64,000 bases of DNA from Armatimonadota bacterium. GTDB lineage: Bacteria > Armatimonadota > Fimbriimonadia > Fimbriimonadales > Fimbriimonadaceae. The stretch covers positions 1 through 64,000 of the forward strand of contig JAIUNY010000010.1 in the NCBI GenBank assembly GCA_020161505.1, written 5' to 3'. Under the pieces are notes generated by a model. It saw nothing but the letters and a program-made list of their open reading frames with translations. It ran no database searches and had not been told where the DNA came from. The position numbers and the translations under genes are program-made. The number at the start of each line of letters is the position of its first letter. Within the stretch, counting starts at the first letter, position 1. Of the stretch, positions 26,058 to 34,900 are shown piece after piece.

Positions 26058-26363
26058 ATGGCCACTCCGGTGCCTCCGACTCCTTCGCGAACCCCTTGGG
26101 GGGCGATTCTCAGCTTGGTGAGCGCGCTCGCCTATGGCGTGTCGCCGCTTGACCTGATTCCCGATATCCTGCTCCTGGTGGGGTGGGTGGACGATGCGAT
26201 CCTCGTGCCGCTGCTTTTGGTGATAGCCGGGGTGAGTTTCTTCCGGCACAAGGCTCGGATGAAGCAAGAGTCCACTGGAACCTCGGTGATTCCGGCGCAA
26301 GCTCGTTCGGTGAATGAGCCGCCCGTGATCCCGAACGACTACGAGTCGGCCACGGCTCGGTAA
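26058..26363 (+). CDS. DUF1232 (YkvA-like) small membrane protein
   Basis: The 101-residue protein carries the DUF1232 signature YGVSPLDLIPDILLLVGWVDDAI (about 29-51) followed by a hydrophobic stretch (LVPLLLVIAGVSFF) and a polar C-terminus. The family is widespread and its function unknown. The ATG at 26058 is preferred to GTG at 26052. A strong terminator follows. Confidence 0.8.
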   Translation: MATPVPPTPSRTPWGAILSLVSALAYGVSPLDLIPDILLLVGWVDDAILVPLLLVIAGVSFFRHKARMKQESTGTSVIPAQARSVNEPPVIPNDYESATAR

Positions 26364-26387
26364 GTAGGAGCTGTTTGAGGTTTTAGA

Positions 26388-26418
26388 GCGGTGTGAGCGC
26401 TTGCTCACACCGCTTTTT
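26388..26418 (+). terminator. Terminator after DUF1232 gene
   Basis: A perfect 11-bp stem, GCGGTGTGAGC (26388-26398) with GCTCACACCGC (26403-26413), loop GCTT, followed by five T residues. It lies between convergent genes. Confidence 0.9.
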
Positions 26419-26452
26419 CGTGCCTAAGATGGGCGGCGAGAAGGCGTCTCGC

Positions 26453-27748
26453 CTAGTGCATCGGCGGAATCCAGTCGCCGTGAGCCTCGAACAGGTCATC
26501 GCACAGGGCCCGAATCTTGTCGAGCGGCAGATCCTGCGACGTGTGAGGATCGAGCATTGCCGCGTGGTAGACGTGCTCTTTCTTGCCCGTCAGAGCTGCT
26601 TCCACGGTGAGCGATTGGACGTTCACGTTGGTCATCATCATCGCCGCGAGTTGGGGCGGCAGAGTGCCGACCTTCACCGGTTGGATCCCCTGTTTATCCA
26701 CCAAACACGGCACCTCGACACAGCAGCCTTGGAGCAGGTTGTCGATCAGCCCTTCGTTCGGAACATTGCCATAGACCACGCGGGGCTGGTTGGTTTCCAT
26801 GCTGTGAATGATCAAGCTGCCGTACTCGTGGCTGCGCCGAACTTCCAGTTCTTCGCCCGCTTCCATCTTTGCCTTGAGGCTTTGCCATCCTGCGATTTGA
26901 TCTTCGCAGCGACGGATGTACTCATCGAGAGGCACATTGAATCGCTCAATCAGCTCGGGCGAGTCGCGGCGGATGAAGTAGGGGGTGTATTCGCTGAAGT
27001 GCTCGCTGGATTCCGTGACGAAGTAGCCGAGCCATTTGAGCATCTCGTAGCGCACGCGGTTCCAGTCGGGAACGCGACCTTCTTCATAGACCTTGTGGAT
27101 GTCGGGGTAAAGGTCGCGGCCGTTGTGCTCGAACCGCAGATAGAACGCCATGTGGTTGATCCCCGCGCAGAAGTAGTTGAGCTCTTCGTAGGGGATCCCG
27201 ATGTCGTGGCAGAGTTGCTCGGCCGTGCCTTGGACGCTGTGACAGAGGCCAATCGTGTTGATGGCGCTCCATTCACTCACCGCCCAGCAGAGCATCGCCA
27301 TGGGGTTGGTGTAGTTCAGCAGCAGGGCATCCGGGCAGAGATCTTCCATGTCGTTGGTGATCTCCAGCAGCACGGGGATCGTGCGCAGGGCGCGGAAGAT
27401 GCCGCCGATTCCCAGGGTGTCGGCGATGGTCTGGCGCAGGCCGTATTTCTTGGGGATTTCAAAGTCGATGACCGTGCCAGGTTTGTAGCCCGCGACCTGG
27501 ATCATGTTGATGACATAGTTCGCGTCCACCAGGGCTTCGCGGCGGTCGAGAGTCGCGGTGATCGTGGCCTTGCCGCCGAGGGATTCGTTGATCCGGTTCG
27601 CCACGATCTCGCTCGTCTTGAGCCGTTCTCCATCGATATCCATCAGGGCGATGTGCGCGTCCGCCAGCTCCGGGAAGCTGAGGATGTCCCCGATCAGGTT
27701 CTTGGCGAAAACAGTGCTCCCGGCACCGATCATTGCGACTTTAGCCAT
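26453..27748 (-). CDS. GH4-family NAD-dependent glycosidase, alpha-galactosidase (MelA)-like
   Basis: The 431-residue protein has the GH4 Rossmann start (KVAMIGAGSTVF), the segment NYTNPMAMLCWAV, the metal-binding cysteine in GLCHSVQGT (about 169-177) and the metal-binding histidine in AGINHMAFYL (about 197-206). GH4 enzymes use NAD+ and Mn2+ in an oxidation-elimination mechanism. The CHS motif and the loop GINHMAFYLRFE favour alpha-galactosidase-type members over 6-phospho-glucosidases. The ATG at 27748 begins the Rossmann strand; the frame extends upstream across the pdxS terminator without homology. It acts in the cytoplasm. Confidence 0.85.
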   Translation of the reverse strand: MAKVAMIGAGSTVFAKNLIGDILSFPELADAHIALMDIDGERLKTSEIVANRINESLGGKATITATLDRREALVDANYVINMIQVAGYKPGTVIDFEIPKKYGLRQTIADTLGIGGIFRALRTIPVLLEITNDMEDLCPDALLLNYTNPMAMLCWAVSEWSAINTIGLCHSVQGTAEQLCHDIGIPYEELNYFCAGINHMAFYLRFEHNGRDLYPDIHKVYEEGRVPDWNRVRYEMLKWLGYFVTESSEHFSEYTPYFIRRDSPELIERFNVPLDEYIRRCEDQIAGWQSLKAKMEAGEELEVRRSHEYGSLIIHSMETNQPRVVYGNVPNEGLIDNLLQGCCVEVPCLVDKQGIQPVKVGTLPPQLAAMMMTNVNVQSLTVEAALTGKKEHVYHAAMLDPHTSQDLPLDKIRALCDDLFEAHGDWIPPMH

Positions 27749-27803
27749 AGCTGGGTTATACCGAAGCGTTTCGCTGGGCGGTGATCCTGGTTTGCCCAGA
27801 AAC

Positions 27804-27834
27804 AAAAAACCCCCTGACTCTGCCAGGGGGTTTC
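27804..27834 (-). terminator. Terminator of pdxS
   Basis: AAACCCCCTG (27807-27816) pairs with CAGGGGGTTT (27824-27833). Read on the minus strand, the stem is followed by six T residues, so it ends pdxS before the GH4 gene. Confidence 0.9.
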
Positions 27835-27853
27835 TATGGAGCTTGTGCCGGGA

Positions 27854-28780
27854 TTACCAGCCGCGGGTCGCGAGTTGCTCTTCCTTCGGCAGGGTGGAGC
27901 AGTTGATCCCGACCATCGCTTCGCCGAGGTTCTTGCTGATCTCCGCGAGCTTCTTGGCATCTTGGTAGAAGAGCACACTCTCGACGATGGCGCGGGCGCG
28001 CTTGGCCGGGTCGCCGCTCTTGAAGATTCCGCTACCGACGAACACGGTTTCCGCACCGAGTTTCATCATGAGGGCGGCATCCGCCGGGGTGGCGATGCCA
28101 CCAGCGCTGAAGTTGGGCACCGGGAGCTTGCCGATCTTGTGGACTTCACGAATCAGATCGAGCGGGGCTTGGTGCTCCTTGGCGAGAACATAGAGCTCGT
28201 CTTCGCGGGCGTTTTGCACGGTGCGGATCTCGCTCATGATCGTGCGCATGTGGCGAACGGCTTCGATGACGTCGCCGGTTCCGGCTTCGCCTTTGGTGCG
28301 GATCATCGCCGCGCCCTCGGCGCATCGGCGCAGAGCCTCGCCAAGATTGCGCGCGCCGCAGACGAACGGCACGGTGAACGCGTGCTTGTCGACGTGGTTA
28401 GCGTGGTCGGCGGGGGTGAGAACTTCGCTCTCGTCGATGAAGTCGATTTCCAGAGCTTCCAGGATCTCTGCTTCGACAAAGTGGCCGATGCGGCACTTGG
28501 CCATCACGGGGATCTTGACCGCTTCCTTGATGCCGAGGATCATTTCCGGGTCGCTCATGCGGGCGACTCCGCCATCCTTGCGGATGTCAGCGGGGACGCG
28601 CTCCAGGGCCATGACCGCGACCGCACCAGCATCTTCGGCAATCCGAGCCTGCTCAGGATTGACGACGTCCATGATGACGCCGCCCTTCAGCATCTCCGCC
28701 AGGCCGACCTTTTCCCGCCAGGTTTTCTTGGCGGTGATGGTGGCGGACGAACCGTTCGAGTGACCGTTGTGCGTGCTCAT
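27854..28780 (-). CDS. pdxS: Pyridoxal 5'-phosphate synthase, synthase subunit
   Basis: The 308-residue protein matches PdxS/Pdx1 along its whole length: [32 protein letters not shown], the lysine in [14 protein letters not shown] that takes part in ribose-5-phosphate chemistry, [25 protein letters not shown] and [16 protein letters not shown]. PdxS builds PLP from ribose 5-phosphate, glyceraldehyde 3-phosphate and ammonia; the ammonia normally comes from the PdxT glutaminase, whose gene is not adjacent here. It has its own terminator and faces the divergent mhqO-like gene. Confidence 0.95.
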   Translation of the reverse strand: MSTHNGHSNGSSATITAKKTWREKVGLAEMLKGGVIMDVVNPEQARIAEDAGAVAVMALERVPADIRKDGGVARMSDPEMILGIKEAVKIPVMAKCRIGHFVEAEILEALEIDFIDESEVLTPADHANHVDKHAFTVPFVCGARNLGEALRRCAEGAAMIRTKGEAGTGDVIEAVRHMRTIMSEIRTVQNAREDELYVLAKEHQAPLDLIREVHKIGKLPVPNFSAGGIATPADAALMMKLGAETVFVGSGIFKSGDPAKRARAIVESVLFYQDAKKLAEISKNLGEAMVGINCSTLPKEEQLATRGW

Positions 28781-28951
28781 AGTAATGTGTGAGGCGAAAG
28801 CGCCTGGGAACTGAGTTCAACAAAAGAGGATTCGGAAATCCCCGGCGGACAAGCCGTCCACCAGAATGATCTACGCAAAAGTGTACATTCATGGCGGCGA
28901 GGCCCGGGGGACTGCGTAGACTCTGAGAGGACTGCGTCGGGACGTCGTGCC

Positions 28952-28974
28952 TATTATAGTTGCGCAAGCAACTA
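28952..28974 (+). promoter_or_regulatory. Promoter -10 box and palindromic operator of mhqO-mhqD pair
   Basis: TATTAT (28952-28957) is a good -10 box, and TAGTTGC-GCAA-GCAACTA (28957-28974), a 7-bp perfect dyad, starts at its last base and would cover the transcription start. A repressor bound there would block transcription. Quinone- and thiol-responsive MarR-type repressors control mhq genes in Bacillus, but no regulator gene lies next to this site. The core GTTGC-N4-GCAAC recurs at 1346-1359. Confidence 0.55.
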
Positions 28975-29002
28975 ATTGTCTCATCCCGGCGTTGAACCAA
29001 TC

Positions 29003-29977
29003 ATGAGCACGAACACGGCTACGAAAATCCTGGGTCTGCACCACGTCACTGCGATGTCGGGAGATCCCCAAACGAATATCGATTTCTATGCCGGAATCCT
29101 CGGCCTACGCATGGTCAAGGTGACGGTGAACTTCGATGATCCGCACACCTATCACCTCTACTACGGCGATGGGCTCGGCCGACCGGGGACGCTGATGACG
29201 TTCTTCCCGTGGCCCGGTGCGCGCAAAGGGAATGTTGGAATCGGTCAAGTGGGCGTCACGGCGTTCTCGATCCCCAAGGGCTCGATGGATTTTTGGGTGA
29301 ACCGATTGAGCGAGGCGGGCGTGCCGTTCTTCGGCCCTGAAGAGAGATTTGGCGATCAGGTTCTCAGCTTCGTTGACCCGGACGAGATGCCTTTGGAACT
29401 GGTGGAGTCCTCGGAGGGTGATCCTCGGGATGCCCAGCCGTGGAACGGCCTTGGTGCTGACGTCGCGATTCGCGGCTTCCATTCGGTGGAGCTCTGGCTT
29501 GGCAAGATGGAAGGTATGGAGGCTTTGCTCCAGGAGATCATGGGGCTGAGCTTGGTCGGCGTGGATCAAGGCCGGTCTCGACTGGCGGCGAATGGCAACC
29601 TGCCGGGGAACCGGGTGGATTTGGTTCACCGACCGGGGACGCCGTTTGGCACAACGGGAGTCGGAACCGTGCACCACATGGCATGGCGCGTGGAGTCGGT
29701 GGTGGAGCAGGAGGCTCTGCGGCAGACTCTGGAGCGCGCGGGTCTGCGGGTCACCGAGATTGTGGAGCGGAACTACTTTCAGAGCATCTACTTCCGCACT
29801 CCTGGTGGCGTGCTGTTCGAGGTCGCGACGGATGGCCCGGGCTTCGATATCGACGAGCCTCTGGCGACGATGGGCACGACTCTGCAACTGCCGGAGCAGT
29901 ACGAAGCGATGCGCGGCGAGCTCCAACGGACGCTCCCCGACTTGGTTCTGCCGGATGGAACGGTGGTGACGAAGTGA
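29003..29977 (+). CDS. Ring-cleaving dioxygenase of the glyoxalase/VOC superfamily (MhqO-like)
   Basis: The 324-residue protein consists of two paired VOC modules, each starting with a metal-ligand histidine (LGLHHVTAMSGD near 9-20; VGTVHHMAWRV near 220-230) and ending in a glutamate (PLELVESSE; LFEVATDGPG). This matches MhqO/MhqA-type dioxygenases that open quinone or catechol-type rings. With the esterase that follows it makes an mhqOD-like pair for quinone stress. Start ATG 29003 fits the first beta-strand. Its stop overlaps the next start (GTGA). Confidence 0.8.
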   Translation: MSTNTATKILGLHHVTAMSGDPQTNIDFYAGILGLRMVKVTVNFDDPHTYHLYYGDGLGRPGTLMTFFPWPGARKGNVGIGQVGVTAFSIPKGSMDFWVNRLSEAGVPFFGPEERFGDQVLSFVDPDEMPLELVESSEGDPRDAQPWNGLGADVAIRGFHSVELWLGKMEGMEALLQEIMGLSLVGVDQGRSRLAANGNLPGNRVDLVHRPGTPFGTTGVGTVHHMAWRVESVVEQEALRQTLERAGLRVTEIVERNYFQSIYFRTPGGVLFEVATDGPGFDIDEPLATMGTTLQLPEQYEAMRGELQRTLPDLVLPDGTVVTK

Positions 29978-30585
29978 CGCCGTTCGACGAAATTGTGCTT
30001 CCCGGCGACCCCGGGAAGCCGGTTTTGCTCGCCCTCCACGGCACGGGCGGCGACGAGCATGATCTTATCCGGATCGCCGAGGCGGTCGCGCCGGGGTGGA
30101 CGTATTGGGGAATCCGGGGCAAAGAACGCGAGCATGGGATGAATCGGTACTTCAAACGGTTCGCGGAAGGGGTCTTCGATGAGGACAACATCCGGATGCG
30201 CACCCCGGAGCTGGCGGATTGGATTCGGATGCGTTGGCAAGATGAAGACCTGGCGGGTCGGCCCGTCGTGGCACTTGGCTACAGCAACGGAGCGAACATG
30301 GCGGCAAACTTGCTGCTCAGTGGATCGGGAGTGCTGGAGGGCGCGGTGATGCTCCGCCCGATGGTGACCCTCGATTGGCCGGAGGCTTCTCTGAACGGTG
30401 TGAAAGGGCTCGTGATTTCGGGGCAGATTGATCCGATTTGTCCTCCGGAGCAAGGGGCGGCGTTGGCGGGGCAGCTCCGCGAAGCGGGTGCAGAAGTGGA
30501 GTTTGTGACCCTCGGGGTCGCCCACAATCTGGCTCAGGGCGACATCGTCAGGTCGAGCGAGTTTTTGGCCTCGTTTGAAGGCTGA
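29974..30585 (+). CDS. Phospholipase/carboxylesterase-type serine hydrolase (MhqD-like)
   Basis: The 203-residue alpha/beta hydrolase has the oxyanion segment LALHGTGGDEHD (about 17-28), the nucleophile elbow GYSNGAN (about 102-108), an aspartate in SGQIDPICP (about 151) and the histidine in GVAHNL (about 184). It matches MhqD-type putative hydrolases, which sit beside MhqO dioxygenases in quinone-resistance operons. Start is a GTG overlapping the previous stop by four bases (GTGA), so the genes are translationally coupled. The substrate is unknown. Confidence 0.8.
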   Translation: MTPFDEIVLPGDPGKPVLLALHGTGGDEHDLIRIAEAVAPGWTYWGIRGKEREHGMNRYFKRFAEGVFDEDNIRMRTPELADWIRMRWQDEDLAGRPVVALGYSNGANMAANLLLSGSGVLEGAVMLRPMVTLDWPEASLNGVKGLVISGQIDPICPPEQGAALAGQLREAGAEVEFVTLGVAHNLAQGDIVRSSEFLASFEG

Positions 30586-30604
30586 GAGCTGAGGGCTGAG
30601 GGCT
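30581..30604. repeat. Short 7-base tandem repeat between convergent genes
   Basis: GCTGAGA-GCTGAGG-GCTGAGG-GCT spans the mhqD-like stop and reaches the ftsY stop. It is probably replication slippage; no function is evident. Confidence 0.5.
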
Positions 30605-31472
30605 ATTCAAACAGGCCGCGGGCGAAGGCATCGGCGTCGAAATCGCGCAAGTCCTCGGCCTTTTCCCCGACTCCAATCAACTTGATGGGGACGTGGAAGC
30701 GCTCGTAGACGCCGATGAGGGCTCCGCCCCGGGCGGTTCCGTCGAGCTTGGTGAGCACGAGGCCGGTGACGCCGGCGGCATTCGTGAACTCTTCGGCTTG
30801 ACGGATCGCGTTTTGGCCAGTGTTGGCGTCGAGGACGAGGAGGACTTCGTCGGCGGGGCGTCCAAGCGCCTTCTCGACCACCTTGGCAACCTTGGCGAGC
30901 TCGGCCATGAGATTGCCTTTCGTATGCTGGCGACCGGCGGTGTCGGCGAGAACGAAGTCGGCGCCTCGGGCTTTGGCGGCGTTGATCGCATCGAAGAGCA
31001 CAGCGGCAGGGTCTCCGCCGGGTTGGGCTTTGACGATCATGGATCCACTGCGCTCGGCCCAGATTTCGAGTTGTTCAATCGCTGCCGCGCGGAAGGTGTC
31101 GCCAGCGGCGAGGACAACCTTCCGGCCTTCCTTGGTGAGGCGGGTAGCGAGTTTGCCGATGCTCGTGGTCTTGCCGACGCCGTTGACCCCCACGAAGAGA
31201 TAGACGCACGGCGGGAAGTTGCGGAAAAGGATGGATTCGCCGGGCTGGCTGAATCGGGATCGGATGGATTCCTGGAGCCGGGCTTTGATACCTTCGGCAC
31301 TGGTGATTTTTTCCTCGCGCACCGCTTTGCGGAGCTCTTCGAGGATTTCGTGGGTGGTTTGGATGTTGGTGTCGGCCTGGAGGAGGGCTTCTTCAAGCTC
31401 CTCGTAGAGTTCTTCGTCGATGACCCCGCGTCCGAGCATGCGGTCGACTTTTTGCATCAGGCCTTTGAACAT
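30603..31472 (-). CDS. ftsY: Signal recognition particle receptor FtsY
   Basis: The 289-residue protein has the four-helix N domain (LMQKVDRMLGRGVIDEELYEELEEALLQAD) and the SRP GTPase G domain: GVNGVGKTTSIGKLA (about 94-108), DTFRAAAIEQL, DTAGRQHTKGNLMAEL, TKLDGTARGG and IGVGEKAEDLRDF. It lacks the long acidic A domain of E. coli FtsY, as in many bacteria. It docks SRP-ribosome complexes at the membrane for co-translational targeting. Start 31472 (MFKGLMQ) is chosen because the upstream extension to 31532 is low-complexity. Confidence 0.95.
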   Translation of the reverse strand: MFKGLMQKVDRMLGRGVIDEELYEELEEALLQADTNIQTTHEILEELRKAVREEKITSAEGIKARLQESIRSRFSQPGESILFRNFPPCVYLFVGVNGVGKTTSIGKLATRLTKEGRKVVLAAGDTFRAAAIEQLEIWAERSGSMIVKAQPGGDPAAVLFDAINAAKARGADFVLADTAGRQHTKGNLMAELAKVAKVVEKALGRPADEVLLVLDANTGQNAIRQAEEFTNAAGVTGLVLTKLDGTARGGALIGVYERFHVPIKLIGVGEKAEDLRDFDADAFARGLFE

Positions 31473-31565
31473 TCGATAGGGGAGTATGGCAGACTGATCG
31501 GGACGTTGAGCGGGCGTGCTTGTTCTGGGCATGAGGGCAGATGACGTCAGGTATGGAGGGCAGAA

Positions 31566-32516
31566 ATGATATCAGCAGTTATCGCGGCGCTAGTCACTTC
31601 CTCGGTGCAGGATCCTTTTCAGACGCTCTGGAAGCTGAGTTTGCCCTCGTCCACGAGAGTCACGATGGATGGGGGCAAGCTTCAGATAGATGGAAAGCTG
31701 TTTGATGTGCACACTGGCTTTGCGGTTCCTCGGCCAGCCTTCGACTTTGATGTGTGGGTTCCTAGCGACGATCGAGCCGGAATGTTTCAGCCGGAATCCA
31801 TTTCAAACGGCGTGGGCGAGAAAACGGTCTATGCTCGCGAGGCCCTTAAACTCCAGATCATAGGGCGCGGGGTGGGAGAAGCGATGTGGTTCTTCGAGGG
31901 ATTTCGTTTGCGGCGGAGTAATCAAGAGCCGCCTCGGGATGCTCGACGAATTGAGTCACAGCCACTGTATCGACGCAGTCCCAGTCGTGCGTTCGGCAAG
32001 TTTTCGGATGGTTTCTTCTGGGTGACCAACAAGGGCTTTGATGCCGATGTCACTCAGGCCTATCAAAGCATCGTCGTGCTCGATCCCTTCATGGTCACGC
32101 CGCTCAAGTTCACCTTCTACCACGACGTGTCCAACCCTCGACGCGTGACTGGTGACTTCTACGAAAATTTCGAACGGGATCGGGAAGAATCTACCTACAA
32201 GTACCTGCGGCCTGACTGCATTGCCTGCGGAGACCTCTACACCGGGAAGATCCACTGGAAGCTAGGCAAAGAATTTCGGTGGGCAGGCCGAGTTGGTGAG
32301 AAGACTCTTGCCTGGTCTGTTAACACCCCTCACTGGTTCACTGTCGATGAGAAGACGGGGGCTACGACGGTAATCCAGTCTTCAGTTCTCAGCAGATATT
32401 CGCGGCCCGTCTTCTCATCACTTGATGGCTGCCTCGTTGTCGATGAATTCACAAATGGCCGGTGTGTCATCACATGCTACGGGCTTGCGGAGTCGGGCGC
32501 ACAGGGTGGGTACTGA
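31566..32516 (+). CDS. Hypothetical secreted protein
   Basis: The 316-residue protein starts with a short signal-like segment (MISAVIAALVTSSVQ) similar in style to that of the S41 peptidase at 33589. The body is beta-rich with repeated W/F-containing stretches (FGKFSDGFFWVTNKG, GDLYTGKIHWKLGKEFRWAG, LAWSVNTPHWFTVDE) that recall beta-propeller blades, but I cannot identify a family. GGAGGGC lies just before the ATG. It is divergent from ftsY. Two CxxC-like pairs (CIACGD) could bind metal or form a disulfide. Confidence 0.6.
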   Translation: MISAVIAALVTSSVQDPFQTLWKLSLPSSTRVTMDGGKLQIDGKLFDVHTGFAVPRPAFDFDVWVPSDDRAGMFQPESISNGVGEKTVYAREALKLQIIGRGVGEAMWFFEGFRLRRSNQEPPRDARRIESQPLYRRSPSRAFGKFSDGFFWVTNKGFDADVTQAYQSIVVLDPFMVTPLKFTFYHDVSNPRRVTGDFYENFERDREESTYKYLRPDCIACGDLYTGKIHWKLGKEFRWAGRVGEKTLAWSVNTPHWFTVDEKTGATTVIQSSVLSRYSRPVFSSLDGCLVVDEFTNGRCVITCYGLAESGAQGGY

Positions 32517-32527
32517 GCGAGAGGCCT

Positions 32528-32630
32528 CGTCGCCGCCCGGCCCAAGGCCAATCCCCCGACTTTTGCGGAGATCATTGGCGGTGGTTCGGGAGCGAGTGGT
32601 CGCAAAAGTCTCCCGCCCCGGTCGGCGACG
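32528..32630. repeat. Large imperfect inverted repeat in intergenic region
   Basis: CGTCGCCG (32528-32535) and CGGCGACG (32623-32630) form the outer arms, and GACTTTTGCG (32558-32567) and CGCAAAAGTC (32601-32610) the inner arms of a nested palindrome of about 100 bases. The gap 32517-32704 holds no gene. It may be a remnant of a small mobile element or a folded 3' end. Confidence 0.5.
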
Positions 32631-32704
32631 GTAACAGAAAGGCAAAGCCGTCGACCCAGGCTCTGCAGGGTCGGCGTACGGGGAACCAAACAGTCAAACA
32701 AAGA

Positions 32705-32733
32705 GCCCCCGATCTCGGTTGAGATCAGGGGCC
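32705..32733 (-). terminator. Terminator of rplA
   Basis: On the minus strand GGCCCCTGATCTC pairs with GAGATCGGGGGCT around AACC, followed by CTTTGTTT. The T-run is short. Confidence 0.65.
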
Positions 32734-32756
32734 TTCAACTCTGAAAGAACAGAGAC

Positions 32757-33482
32757 TTAGTGACCGGAAACCTTGGAGGCAGCGGTTGGGTCGAGGCGGA
32801 GGCCGGGGCCCATGGTGCTGCTGAGGCTGACGGTTTGGAGATAGCGGCCCTTGCTGCTCGCGGGCTTGGCCTTAATAACGGCGTCCAGAGCGGCGATGAA
32901 GTTCTCGCGAATCTGGTCATCGGTGAAGGTGACCTTGCCGAGCGGCACGTGGACAACGCCGGCCTTGTCGGCGCGGTATTCCACACGAGCGGCGCTCTTG
33001 ATTTCCTTGACCGCAGCGGCGATGGCACTGGTCACGGTGCCGTTGCGCTTGTTCGGAGTCTTGGGGCCGAGGAAGCGACCGATCTTTCCGATTTGCGGGG
33101 CCATGTCGTCCGAAGCGATCATCACATCGAAGTCCTTCCAGCCCTCCTGCACGCGCTTGATGAGATCCTCATCACCGACCACGTCGGCACCAGCGGCTTC
33201 GGCTTCCTTCGCCAGGTCACCCTTGGCGAGAACAGCAACCTTCTTGACCTTGCCGGTTCCGTGGGGGAGAGTGGTGATGCCGCGAACGTTTTGGTCGCTC
33301 TTGCGGGGGTCGATGCCAAGGCGCAGAGCCAGTTCAACCGTTTCCGGGAACTTGGCGGTCGCGTTCTTCTTCACCTGTGCGATGGCTTCATCGACGGTGT
33401 AGATGGCGTCCTTTTCAAGGGTCTTGGTGATCTCGGTATACCGCGCCGAGTGCGCGTTCTTGCGTTTGGTTCGAATGGCCAT
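32757..33482 (-). CDS. rplA: 50S ribosomal protein L1
   Basis: The 241-residue protein matches L1 throughout: [58 protein letters not shown] and the C-terminal [18 protein letters not shown]. It binds 23S rRNA in the L1 stalk and in many bacteria represses its own operon. A strong ribosome-binding site (GGAGG, 33489-33493) precedes the ATG. It is unusual that rplK does not lie upstream: the neighbour at 33589 is an unrelated divergent peptidase gene, so rplA has its own promoter here. Confidence 0.95.
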   Translation of the reverse strand: MAIRTKRKNAHSARYTEITKTLEKDAIYTVDEAIAQVKKNATAKFPETVELALRLGIDPRKSDQNVRGITTLPHGTGKVKKVAVLAKGDLAKEAEAAGADVVGDEDLIKRVQEGWKDFDVMIASDDMAPQIGKIGRFLGPKTPNKRNGTVTSAIAAAVKEIKSAARVEYRADKAGVVHVPLGKVTFTDDQIRENFIAALDAVIKAKPASSKGRYLQTVSLSSTMGPGLRLDPTAASKVSGH

Positions 33483-33588
33483 AAAGGTCCTCCGTGGTCA
33501 AGTGGCCCCAAACAGAGCCTGCCACAGGTTTGCAAAGATACCTCAGGAACTTGCGCGAATCTGGGACGGGTAGGGTAGAGAGACAATT

Positions 33589-34737
33589 ATGCTCGCCACT
33601 CTCACTGCCGCCTTGATTCTTCAGACACCCAACTATGCCGCCACATGGCAAGAGGTCTCCGGGGCGATCAGTTCCCGCTACTACGCCCGGGCGGAGCGAC
33701 GCACCGAAATGAACGCCCTTCTGACCAAGTACGGCCCGATTGCCTCGGCCGCGAAGTCGAATGAGGAGTTCGCGGCGACCATGCGCTCGATGATCGCTGA
33801 GTTTGGCGATTCGCACTTTGACTTCGTCACGGCGGAGGATCAAGGCTTTGCAATGATGGCGAACATCGTGAATACCCGGGGCATGGGCCGAGGCACCACG
33901 CCGCAACTGCCGAACATCGGGGCTTGGTTCAAGCGTGATACCGGAGGATTTCGAGTGATGATGGTGCTCAATGATTCTCCTGCTGCGGCCGCCGGGCTGG
34001 AAAAGGGCGATCTCGTGACGACGATTGAAGGGAATCCATTCACGCCGGTGAAGTCGTTGCAGCCGTTTGTCGGTAAGTCAGTGAAGCTGACCTTCGTTCG
34101 CGGGACGGAGACGAAGTCGGTGCAGGTCACGCCGATTGAACAGCTTCCGTATCAAATGTTCTACACGGCGACCCAGAAGAGCACGAAGATCATCGAGCGC
34201 AACGGCAAGAAGATCGCGGTGTTTCGGCCCTGGACAATGGTGGATATCCAGATCAGCGACATGCTGGGCATCTTTGTTCGGCAGGGGCTCGCGGGCCGGA
34301 GCGATGCGTTGATCTATGATCTTCGCGATGGGTTTGGCGGTCGCCCCGAAGGATTCTTTGAGCTCTTCTTCGCGCCGGACTATGAGCTTGCCTGGGGGCT
34401 CGGCAGCGTGACGAGCAAGCAACGTACGGGATACGACAAACCGATGGTTGTGCTCACGAACGAAGGAACCCGGAGCGCCAAGGAGGTCGTCAGCGCGATC
34501 TTTAAGAAGTCGAAGCGGGCGACTCTGATTGGTCAGCCCACGAAGGGTGATGTTCTGGGCACCTTCCCGCAGATGATCGGCGACTGGGGGATTCTGGAAA
34601 TCCCGATGGTGGATCTCGCATTTGAAGGGGAACGGATGGAAAAGAACCCGGTTCAGCCGGACATCAGCGTGAAGGATGACCCGTTCAGACCGGGGGATGA
34701 GCAGTTCGAAGCGGCGCTGGATCACTTGAGCAAGTGA
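33589..34737 (+). CDS. S41-family (C-terminal processing-like) peptidase with PDZ domain
   Basis: The 382-residue protein has a short N-terminal signal (MLATLTAALILQT), a helical segment, a PDZ domain (about 118-185: VLNDSPAAAAGLEKGDLVTTIEG) and an S41 core with the nucleophile serine in LTNEGTRSAKEVVSA (about 285-299), a GQPTKGDVLG loop and PVQPDISVKDD near the end. The general base is usually a lysine; the candidate is K in GQPTKGD. It probably acts in the envelope on protein C-termini or peptides. It is monocistronic. Confidence 0.75.
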   Translation: MLATLTAALILQTPNYAATWQEVSGAISSRYYARAERRTEMNALLTKYGPIASAAKSNEEFAATMRSMIAEFGDSHFDFVTAEDQGFAMMANIVNTRGMGRGTTPQLPNIGAWFKRDTGGFRVMMVLNDSPAAAAGLEKGDLVTTIEGNPFTPVKSLQPFVGKSVKLTFVRGTETKSVQVTPIEQLPYQMFYTATQKSTKIIERNGKKIAVFRPWTMVDIQISDMLGIFVRQGLAGRSDALIYDLRDGFGGRPEGFFELFFAPDYELAWGLGSVTSKQRTGYDKPMVVLTNEGTRSAKEVVSAIFKKSKRATLIGQPTKGDVLGTFPQMIGDWGILEIPMVDLAFEGERMEKNPVQPDISVKDDPFRPGDEQFEAALDHLSK

Positions 34738-34900
34738 CCCCCCAAAGCGCAGGATGCCGCTGGTCAGTTCGGCCCACGCAGGGCTGCGAGGGGCCGGACT
34801 TTCCGCTTGCTTCCTTACCCCTCTGTAGGTAACCTGACAACTGACGGGAGAAGGGCAGCCTGCCATTTGGCGTGGCGCTCAACGAGGTGCGTCTACCCCT

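Noticed and set aside
26393-27784. Long open frame (463 codons) on the plus strand opposite the GH4 gene
   Set aside because: Its sequence is low in family features and rich in H, V and D, typical of the antisense of a GC-rich gene; the minus-strand GH4 product has clear motifs.
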